A stretch of 64,000 bases of DNA from Streptomyces katrae (GTDB lineage: Bacteria > Actinomycetota > Actinomycetes > Streptomycetales > Streptomycetaceae), in assembly GCF_000717655.1 (NCBI RefSeq), contig NZ_JNZY01000014.1, positions 124,001 through 188,000 of the forward strand. The letters are read 5' to 3'. Position numbers and translations under genes: made by a program. Each line of letters opens with the position of its first letter. Within the stretch, counting starts at the first letter, position 1. The notes beneath the pieces were generated by a model that saw only the letters and a program-made list of their open reading frames with translations, made no database searches and was not told where the DNA came from. Below, in pieces: positions 50,691-57,824 of this stretch.

Positions 50691-51527
50691 ATGCGCCGAA
50701 ACCGCAAGGCCGTCCTCCACTGGGTCGGGGTGCACGCCCTCGGCGTCGCGGCCGCCCTGTTCTTCGTCCTCCCCTTCGTCTTCCTGCTCCTGACCTCCCT
50801 GATGAGCGACCAGCAGGCGCTGACCCGCGACCTGGTGCCCGACACCTGGGAATGGGGCAACTACGCCAAGGTCTGGGACACCCCCGGCTTCCTGACCTGG
50901 TGGCGCAACACCCTGCTGTACGCGGGGCTGGGCACGCTGCTGACCGTGGTCTCCTCGGTGCCCGTCGCGTACGCCCTCGCCAAGTTCCGCTTCCGCGGGC
51001 GGCGGCTCTCGCTGCTGCTGGTGATCGCCATGATGATGCTGCCGCCACAGGTGGTGGTCATCCCGATGTACCTCTTCTGGGCGAAGCAGCTGGACCTGTC
51101 CGGCACGCTGTGGCCGCTGATCATCCCGATGGCGTTCGGCGACGCGTTCTCCATCTTCCTGCTCCGCCAGTTCCTGCTGACGATCCCGGACGAGTACCTG
51201 GACGCGGCCAAGGTCGACGGCTGCGGCGAGGTCCGCACCCTGCTGCGCGTCGTCGTACCGATGGCCAGGCCGGGCATCGCCGCCGTCGCGCTGTTCCAGT
51301 TCTTCTGCGCCTGGAACGACTACTTCGGCCCGCAGATCTACGCCTCGGACAACCCCGCTGCCTGGACGCTCAGCTACGGACTGGAGTCCTTCAAGGGGGC
51401 GCACCACACCAACTGGAACCTCACCATGGCCGCAACCGTGCTGGTCATGGCGCCGGTGATCGTCCTCTTCTTCTTCGCCCAGAAGGCGTTCGTCGAGGGC
51501 GTCACACTGACGGGAGTGAAAGGCTAG
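50691..51527 (+). CDS. csnG: Sugar ABC transporter permease (MalG type)
   Basis: The 278-residue membrane protein has six helices. The EAA loop reads DEYLDAAKVDGCGEVRTLLRVVVPMARPG (about 165-193). It has the MalG-type end VIVLFFFAQKAFVEGVTLTGVKG, whose C-terminal ALTG/LTGAVKG-like tail inserts into the ATPase in the maltose system. It is the heterodimer partner of CsnF. The stop codon lies 5 bases before the csnH ATG. Confidence 0.9.
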   Translation: MRRNRKAVLHWVGVHALGVAAALFFVLPFVFLLLTSLMSDQQALTRDLVPDTWEWGNYAKVWDTPGFLTWWRNTLLYAGLGTLLTVVSSVPVAYALAKFRFRGRRLSLLLVIAMMMLPPQVVVIPMYLFWAKQLDLSGTLWPLIIPMAFGDAFSIFLLRQFLLTIPDEYLDAAKVDGCGEVRTLLRVVVPMARPGIAAVALFQFFCAWNDYFGPQIYASDNPAAWTLSYGLESFKGAHHTNWNLTMAATVLVMAPVIVLFFFAQKAFVEGVTLTGVKG

Positions 51528-51532
51528 TGACC

Positions 51533-52807
51533 ATGAAACTCGCAGTGGTGGGCGGCGGTTCCACCTACACCCCCGAACTGATCGACGGCTTCGCGCGGCT
51601 GCGCGACACCCTGCCGATCGGCGAGCTGGTGCTCATCGACCCCGCCACCGAGCGGCTGGAGCTGATCGGTGCGCTGGCCCGGCGGATCTTCGCCAGGCAG
51701 GGGCACCCGGGGCGGGTCACCACCACCGCCGATCTCGACGCGGGCGTCGAGGGCGCCGACGCGGTGCTGCTCCAGCTGCGCATCGGCGGGCAGGCGGCCC
51801 GGCTGCAGGACGAGACGTGGCCGCTGGAGTGCGGCTGCGTCGGGCAGGAGACCACGGGCGCGGGCGGGCTCGCCAAGGCGCTGCGGACGGTCCCGGTGGT
51901 GCTGGACATCGCCGAGCGGGTCCGGCGGGCCAACCCGGACGCCTGGATCATCGACTTCACGAACCCGGTCGGGATCGTCACGCGCGCCCTGCTGCAGGCC
52001 GGGCACAAGGCGGTCGGGCTGTGCAACGTCGCCATCGGCTTCCAGCGGAAGTTCGCGGCGCTGCTGGAGCTGGCCCCGGCCGACATCCACCTGGACCACG
52101 TCGGGCTCAACCACCTCACCTGGGAGCTGGGCGTGCGCAAGGGCGGCCCGGACGGCGAGGACCTGCTGCCGCGGCTGCTCGCCGAGCACGGGGAGGCCCT
52201 CGCCGCGGACCTGCGACTGCCGCGCGCGGTACTGGACCGCCTCGGCGTCGTGCCCTCGTACTACCTGCGGTACTTCTACGCGCACGACGCCGTGGTGCGC
52301 GAGCTGGGCACGAAGCCCTCGCGGGCCGCCGAGGTGGCCGCGATGGAGAAGGAGCTGCTCGCCCTGTACGCCGATCCGGCGCTGGACGAGAAGCCGGGAC
52401 TGCTGGCCGAGCGGGGCGGGGCCTTCTACTCGGAGGCGGCCGTGGACCTGGCGGCGGCGCTGCTGGGCGACGGCGGCCCGGGCCCGGCGGCACTGCAGGT
52501 GGTCAACACGCGGAACGACGGGACGCTGCCGTTCCTCCCGGACGACGCGGTGATCGAGGTGCAGGCCCGGGTGGACCGGTCCGGCCCGGTGCCGCTGGCC
52601 GCGGCGCGGCTCGACCCGCTGTACGCCGGACTCGTCGCGCACGTCACGGCGTACGAGGACCTGGCGCTGGACGCGGCCGTACGAGGCGGCCGCGAACGGG
52701 TGTTCAAGGCGCTGCTGGCCCACCCGCTGGTCGGCCAGTTCGACCTCGCCGAGGGGCTGACCGACCGGCTCCTCGCGCACAACAAGGAGCACCTGGCATG
52801 GGCGTGA
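51533..52807 (+). CDS. csnH: GH4-family 6-phospho-glycosidase
   Basis: The 424-residue cytosolic NAD- and metal-dependent glycosidase has a Rossmann start KLAVVGGGSTYTPEL, the GH4 metal ligands Cys164 (GLCNVAIG) and His194 (GLNHLTWELG) and the catalytic-loop segment DFTNPVGIVT. It cleaves phosphorylated beta-disaccharides by oxidation and elimination, here presumably phosphorylated glucosamine oligomers produced by CsnK. I chose the ATG at 51533, which has GAAAGG nine bases upstream. A GTG at 51527 is too close to it. The 3' end overlaps csnK by 10 bases. Confidence 0.88.
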   Translation: MKLAVVGGGSTYTPELIDGFARLRDTLPIGELVLIDPATERLELIGALARRIFARQGHPGRVTTTADLDAGVEGADAVLLQLRIGGQAARLQDETWPLECGCVGQETTGAGGLAKALRTVPVVLDIAERVRRANPDAWIIDFTNPVGIVTRALLQAGHKAVGLCNVAIGFQRKFAALLELAPADIHLDHVGLNHLTWELGVRKGGPDGEDLLPRLLAEHGEALAADLRLPRAVLDRLGVVPSYYLRYFYAHDAVVRELGTKPSRAAEVAAMEKELLALYADPALDEKPGLLAERGGAFYSEAAVDLAAALLGDGGPGPAALQVVNTRNDGTLPFLPDDAVIEVQARVDRSGPVPLAAARLDPLYAGLVAHVTAYEDLALDAAVRGGRERVFKALLAHPLVGQFDLAEGLTDRLLAHNKEHLAWA

Positions 52808-53847
52808 ACCCTCCCGCCCACCCCACGGGTCCCGCCCGTCCCACTCGTCCCGCACGGTCCGCCGCCGTCCTGGCCGTCGACGCGGGCAACAGCAAGACGG
52901 ACGCGGCACTGATCGCCGCGGACGGCACGGTCCTCGGCACCGGGCGCTCCGGCGGCTTCCAGCCGCAGCGCACCGGCGTCGAGGCGGCGGTGGACGTACT
53001 GGCGCAGGCGGTCGCGGCGGCCGCCGAGGCGGCGGAGCTGCCCCTGCCGGAGCCCGGTACGCCGTACGCCGACCAGGTCTCGGCCTGTCTGGCCAACGCC
53101 GATCTCCCGGTGGAGGAGCGGCAGCTCGCGGACGCGGTCGGGGCGCGCGGCTGGGGGGCGGCGACCCGGGTGTTCAACGACACCTTCGCGATCCTGCGGG
53201 CCGGGCTCTGCGCGGGCGGCCCGCCGCGCGGGGTCGCGGTGGTGTGCGGGGCGGGCATCAACTGCGTGGGGATGCTGCCCGACGGGCGCACGGCCCGCTT
53301 CCCGGCCCTCGGGCAGATCTCCGGGGACTGGGGCGGCGGGGCCGGTCTGGCCGCGGAGGCCCTGTGGTGGGCGGCGCGGGCGGAGGACGGCCGCGGCGGG
53401 CCGACGGAGCTGGCGGCGGCCCTGCCGGGGCACTTCGGGCTCGCTTCGATGGCCGAGCTGATCGAGGCGCTGCACCTGGGGGCCCTGGCGCAGTGGCGGA
53501 CCCACGAGCTGGTGCCGGTGCTGTTCGCGGTGGCCGCGGCGGGCGATCAGGTGGCGTCGGCGATCGTGGAGCGGCAGGCGGACGAGGTGGTGGCGCTGGC
53601 GTCGGTGGCGCTGGCCCGGCTGGACCTGCTGGACGAGGAGGCTCCGGTGCTGCTCGGCGGCGGGGTGCTGACGGCCGGTCATCGGCAGTTGGACGAGCTG
53701 ATCGCGGCCGGGCTGGCGCGGCGGGCCCCGCGGGCCCGGGTGTCGGTGGTCGCGGCCCCGCCGGTGCTGGGCGCCGGTCTGCTGGGGCTGGACGCGCTCG
53801 ACGCCCTGCCCGAGGCGCATGGAAAACTCCGTGCCCATTTCGGGTGA
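52798..53847 (+). CDS. csnK: BadF/BadG-type amino sugar kinase
   Basis: The 349-residue kinase of the ASKHA superfamily (N-acetylglucosamine kinase branch) has phosphate-1 motif LAVDAGNSKTDAALI at about 23-37, phosphate-2 segment VAVVCGAGINCVG and SGDWGGGAGLAAEA, and adenosine motif LLGGGVLTAG. It probably phosphorylates imported glucosamine or its oligomers for the GH4 enzyme. The ATG at 52798 has AAGGAG nine bases upstream, and the gene overlaps the csnH stop by 10 bases in another frame. No clear terminator follows within 180 bases. Confidence 0.88.
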   Translation: MGVNPPAHPTGPARPTRPARSAAVLAVDAGNSKTDAALIAADGTVLGTGRSGGFQPQRTGVEAAVDVLAQAVAAAAEAAELPLPEPGTPYADQVSACLANADLPVEERQLADAVGARGWGAATRVFNDTFAILRAGLCAGGPPRGVAVVCGAGINCVGMLPDGRTARFPALGQISGDWGGGAGLAAEALWWAARAEDGRGGPTELAAALPGHFGLASMAELIEALHLGALAQWRTHELVPVLFAVAAAGDQVASAIVERQADEVVALASVALARLDLLDEEAPVLLGGGVLTAGHRQLDELIAAGLARRAPRARVSVVAAPPVLGAGLLGLDALDALPEAHGKLRAHFG

Positions 53848-54028
53848 ACCCGCCCCGGGAGGGCCCGGTTCTGGAACCGTGGCGGCCGTGGGGTCGTATT
53901 CACGGTGAAGGGGTGGGGTCGGCGCGCGCACAGGGGGGTGGATCACCCAAGATCCGGCACCGGGTGCTGTGGATGACCGTCACTACGGCCATACTGCTGC
54001 GGAGCAGAGGACCAAGGGGGAGGTCACG

Positions 54029-55426
54029 GTGGCCATCACATCACGCGCGCCCGCGCCCGGGGGCGGTGTCGCCGTCCCGCCCGCGGGTCCGCCGCAGGCG
54101 CCTCCCCGGCCCGGTACGGCCTGGGCCGAGGGCGTGGAGCGGCTGCGCGCGGCCGCGACGACCGAGCCCGGCCGGCTGCGGATCATCGGGGCGGTCCTGG
54201 CCGCGCTGGTACTGCTGTTCGGCGCGGTGACCGTCCTGGAGATCTCCGGCCGGGTCGGCGCCGCCGAGGACGTGGTGGGCCGCAGCCAGCCGCTGAGCGC
54301 GGACGCGGCGAGCATCTACCGTTCGCTCGCGGACGCCGACACGGCCTCCTCCAGCGGCTTCCTGGCCGGCGGCGACGAGCCGCGGGAGGTCCGCCGGCGG
54401 TACGAGAAGGACATCTCCAACGCCTCGAAGCTGCTGGTGAGCGCAGCCGCCAACACCAGGGCGGACGAGGACTCCCGCAAGCAGATCGCGCTGCTGAGCG
54501 AGCAGCTGCCCCGCTACACGGGCCTGATCGAGCAGGCGCGGGCCACGAACAAGCAGGGCCTGCCGCTGGGCGGCGCCTATCTGCGGTACGCCAACGAGCA
54601 GATGAGCACCCAGCTGCTGCCCGCCGCGCAGCGGCTGTACGAGGCGGAGACGGACCGGCTCTACACGGACTACGACGACGCCCGCTCGCTGCCGCTGGCC
54701 TCGCTCGCCACGGGCCTGCTCGCGCTCGGCGCGCTGGCGTGGGCGCAGCGCCGCAACTACCGGCGGACGAACCGGGTCTTCAACCACGGTCTCGTGGCGG
54801 CGACGGCCGCCTCGCTGGTGGTGCTGATGTGGCTGGCCGTGGGGCACACGGTCGCCCGGTCGGAGCTGGCGGAGGCCAGATCGGACGGGCAGGAGTCGCT
54901 GAAGGTGCTGAACGATGCGCGGATCGCCTCGCTCCAGGCGCGCGCCAGTGAGAACCTCACGCTGATCGCGCGGGGCGCCGTACTCGCCGCGGACAACAAG
55001 TCCGACAAGTACGACGTGGACTTCACGACCGAGATGAAGGAGCTGGACACCGGGCTGGCGAGGGCGCTGAAACTGGCCGACGACAGCAGCGGACGGGACC
55101 CGGTCGGTCGCGCCGCGGAAGGTGTCAAGCAGTGGAAGCAGCGGCACGCGGCGGCCCGGGAGACCGACTTGCGCGGCGACTACCAGGACGCTTTGCCCCA
55201 GGTCATCGGGGACAAGGACCACAAGGACAGCAGCGGGGCCTCGTTCGACACGGTGGACGAGTCCCTGGAACAGGCAGTGGCCCATGAGCAGAAGGAGTTC
55301 ACCCGGGCGGCCCGGGGCGGGCTCGGGGCGCTGGGCGGTTTGGTGACGGGTTCGGCGGCCCTCGCGGTCATCGGCGCCGCGGCGGCGCTGCTCGGCATCG
55401 GGCGCCGGCTTTCGGAGTACAGGTGA
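54029..55426 (+). CDS. glnX: Four-helix membrane protein, GlnX-like
   Basis: The 465-residue membrane protein has a Pro-rich cytosolic N-terminus. Four helices lie at about 51-72, 222-240, 254-274 and 434-459, and two extracytoplasmic domains (73-221 and 275-433) are both rich in long amphipathic helices like four-helix-bundle sensor domains. No kinase, HAMP or output domain is present. Position directly before a GlnH-like binding protein and a PknG kinase, together with the topology, identifies it with mycobacterial GlnX (Rv0412c), which relays ligand-bound GlnH to PknG. GGGGGAGG lies seven bases before the GTG. It overlaps the next gene by four bases. Confidence 0.82.
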   Translation: MAITSRAPAPGGGVAVPPAGPPQAPPRPGTAWAEGVERLRAAATTEPGRLRIIGAVLAALVLLFGAVTVLEISGRVGAAEDVVGRSQPLSADAASIYRSLADADTASSSGFLAGGDEPREVRRRYEKDISNASKLLVSAAANTRADEDSRKQIALLSEQLPRYTGLIEQARATNKQGLPLGGAYLRYANEQMSTQLLPAAQRLYEAETDRLYTDYDDARSLPLASLATGLLALGALAWAQRRNYRRTNRVFNHGLVAATAASLVVLMWLAVGHTVARSELAEARSDGQESLKVLNDARIASLQARASENLTLIARGAVLAADNKSDKYDVDFTTEMKELDTGLARALKLADDSSGRDPVGRAAEGVKQWKQRHAAARETDLRGDYQDALPQVIGDKDHKDSSGASFDTVDESLEQAVAHEQKEFTRAARGGLGALGGLVTGSAALAVIGAAAALLGIGRRLSEYR

Positions 55427-56487
55427 CAGCGATGCGGATACGCGTGAAGTCCCACGACGAGAGCCACGACGAGCGCCGCGACGACGGAACCGGCCGGCGC
55501 CGGCCGGCGGGGCGGCTGCGCGGCTGGGGCGGGGTCAGCGCCATGGCCGCCGCCTGCGCGGTGACGGCCGCGGCCGTCCTGCTGCCGCTGGCCCATGCCG
55601 CCCCGGACACCGGCCACCCGGCCCTGGTCCGCGAGCCCGCCTCGATGGCGGCCGCCCCGGCGCCCTGGTCGCTCACCGACACCTGCCAGGACCCGGAGGC
55701 CAGCCTGCGGCCGTCCGGCGTGGACGGGCCGGCCATCGAACGGATCCGCAAGGCGGGCAAACTCGTCGCGGGCGTGGACCAGAACAGCTTCAAGTGGGGC
55801 TACCGCAACCCGGTCGACGGCCGCCTCGACGGGTTCGACATCGCCCTGGTCAAGGCCATCGCAAAGGACATCCTGGGCGACGAGAACGCGGTCATCTACC
55901 GGGCCATCCCCACCAGCCAGCGCGTCCCCGCCCTCCAGGACGGCCGCGTCGACGTCGTCGTGCGGACCATGACGATCAACTGCAAGCGGCTGGAGGACGT
56001 CGCGTTCTCGACGGCGTACTTCGAGGCCGGGCAGCAGGTCCTCGCGCCCAAGGGCTCGCCGATCACCGGGTACGACGCCTCGCTGAACGGCCGCCGGGTC
56101 TGCACCGCGGCCGGCTCCACGGCCGAGGCGGCGCTCAAGGCCCAGCCGTACGGCTCGGTCCCGGTCAGCGTGCCCAACCAGCTCGACTGCCTGGTCCGGC
56201 TCCAGCTGGGCGAGGTGGACGGCATCATCACGGACAACGCGCTCGCGGCCGGCCAGGCCGCGCAGGACCCGTCGGTGCGCCTCGTCGGCTCCCCGTTCAC
56301 CAAGGAGTTCTACGGGGTCGCCATGAACAAGGACGCCTCCGACCTGGTGCGCCGGGTCAACAAGGTGCTGGAGGACTACCGCGCCGGCGGTGACAACAGC
56401 CCCTGGATGCAGGCCTACGTGACGCACCTCAAGCCCGTCCTGCCCGGAGTGGCCGGACCGCCCGCGCCGAAGTACCGGGACGGCTGA
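55423..56487 (+). CDS. glnH: Family-3 amino-acid-binding protein, GlnH-like
   Basis: The 354-residue exported protein has an N-terminal hydrophobic signal/anchor (about 38-59, AMAAACAVTAAAVLLPLAHAA) with no lipobox. The family-3 binding fold follows: IRKAGKLVAGVDQNSFKWGYRN, LDGFDIALVKAIAKDILG, TNCK-type hinge segment, RVCTAAGSTAEAAL and GEVDGIITDNALAAGQA. In mycobacteria GlnH binds aspartate/glutamate and signals to PknG through GlnX, rather than feeding a transporter. No permease or ATPase genes are here either, which supports signalling. I chose GTG 55423 (GTGA overlap with glnX) because GGAG lies seven bases upstream. Confidence 0.85.
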   Translation: MTAMRIRVKSHDESHDERRDDGTGRRRPAGRLRGWGGVSAMAAACAVTAAAVLLPLAHAAPDTGHPALVREPASMAAAPAPWSLTDTCQDPEASLRPSGVDGPAIERIRKAGKLVAGVDQNSFKWGYRNPVDGRLDGFDIALVKAIAKDILGDENAVIYRAIPTSQRVPALQDGRVDVVVRTMTINCKRLEDVAFSTAYFEAGQQVLAPKGSPITGYDASLNGRRVCTAAGSTAEAALKAQPYGSVPVSVPNQLDCLVRLQLGEVDGIITDNALAAGQAAQDPSVRLVGSPFTKEFYGVAMNKDASDLVRRVNKVLEDYRAGGDNSPWMQAYVTHLKPVLPGVAGPPAPKYRDG

Positions 56488-56492
56488 GGCAG

Positions 56493-57824
56493 GTGGCAGA
56501 GTCGGAGCCCGATGTCAGGAAAGCGGAGGCGGGGTCTTTGGAAGCGCAGTCGGCAGTGATGGACCGGGACGACGTCGACCGCGCCCTGGCCCGGCTCGGC
56601 GCGGAGCACGAGGCCGTCGAGACCTCGCTGCTCGCCCTCCAGGACCACGCCGGGCGCCGGCTGCTGGAAGGGGCCGGGCTGACCGGCGTCACCAAGGAGC
56701 GGTGGGCCGAGGCCGACGCCGCCATCAGCCGGCTGTGGACGTACTTCGACGCCTACAGCGGGGCGCTGGGCGCTGCCCGGGAGATCCGTGAGCGGCGCCG
56801 CTGGCCGGGCCGCGAGGAGCTGATCGAGCTGACCGAGCGGCTGCGCGGGCCCGGGGTGCTGATCGCCGGGGCCGCGGCGGAGGGCGCGGCGCTGGCGGAG
56901 CGGCTGTCGCTCGCCGAGCTGGTGGCCCGGATGAACGAGCTGTACGCCAGCTCGCTGGACGTGGTGGTGGCCGCCGACTCGGTGTGGTCGGCGCTGCCCG
57001 CCCGTATCGACCTGCTCGCGGCCGAACTGCACCGCACCCGCTCGCTGGCCCACTCCGTGGGGGTCCGCCCGGGTGAGCACCCCTCGGGCGACGACCTGGA
57101 GGCCATCACCGCCGAGCTGACCGGGCTGCGGGCGCAGGTGATCGCGGATCCGCTGGCGTTCTGGGTGCCGGTCGCGGGGAGCTCCGCGCCCGGCGGCGGC
57201 CGTCCGGACACCACCCGCTACGACCGGGCCGCGGTCGCACTGGAGGACGTACGCCGGGAGATCGAGGCGGTCCTGGCCGTACGGCAGGACGCCGAACAGC
57301 GGCTGATCAGCCTGCGGGACGTGCTCTCGCGGGCCGACCGGACGCTGGCGGAGGCGCGGACCGCGCGCGGCGAGGTGCTGGCGAAGATCGCGGCGTCGGA
57401 GGTTCCCGTGGTCAGCGGGCCGCCGACGGCGCTGCAGGAGCAGCTGGCGGCGGCGGCCGAGTACCGGCGCCAGGCACAGTGGCACCGGCTCTCGCCGCTG
57501 CTGGAATCGCTGGAGGAGCGGGCCGAGGAGGAACTGCGCCGGGCCCGCGAATCGTTGACGGCAGTGACGGCTCCCCTGGCGGTACGGGCCGAACTGCGCG
57601 GGCGGTTGGACGCGTACAAGGCGAAGGTGGCCCGGCACGGGATGGCGGAGGATCCGCTCCTGATCGAGCGGTACGACACGGCGCGGCGGATGCTGTGGAG
57701 CGCGCCCTGCGATCTGCGGGCCGCCGAGCAGGCCGTGCTGCGCTACCAACAGGCGACGGCCGAGGCACTGGCACCGCCGCAGCCGCGGTACCGGCCCGAG
57801 GGGCCGGGGGAGGAGGACGCATGA
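56493..57824 (+). CDS. Coiled-coil protein of unknown function in the PknG cluster
   Basis: The 443-residue soluble, nearly all-helical protein is Ala/Leu/Glu/Arg-rich with extended heptad-like coiled coils (about 25-60, 95-185, 235-300 and 315-375). There is no signal, no membrane helix and no enzyme motif. It starts 5 bases after the GlnH-like gene and ends overlapping the pknG start (ATGA). This strict linkage suggests a structural or adaptor role between membrane sensor and kinase. I do not recognise the family beyond its presence in similar actinomycete clusters. Confidence 0.82.
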   Translation: MAESEPDVRKAEAGSLEAQSAVMDRDDVDRALARLGAEHEAVETSLLALQDHAGRRLLEGAGLTGVTKERWAEADAAISRLWTYFDAYSGALGAAREIRERRRWPGREELIELTERLRGPGVLIAGAAAEGAALAERLSLAELVARMNELYASSLDVVVAADSVWSALPARIDLLAAELHRTRSLAHSVGVRPGEHPSGDDLEAITAELTGLRAQVIADPLAFWVPVAGSSAPGGGRPDTTRYDRAAVALEDVRREIEAVLAVRQDAEQRLISLRDVLSRADRTLAEARTARGEVLAKIAASEVPVVSGPPTALQEQLAAAAEYRRQAQWHRLSPLLESLEERAEEELRRARESLTAVTAPLAVRAELRGRLDAYKAKVARHGMAEDPLLIERYDTARRMLWSAPCDLRAAEQAVLRYQQATAEALAPPQPRYRPEGPGEEDA

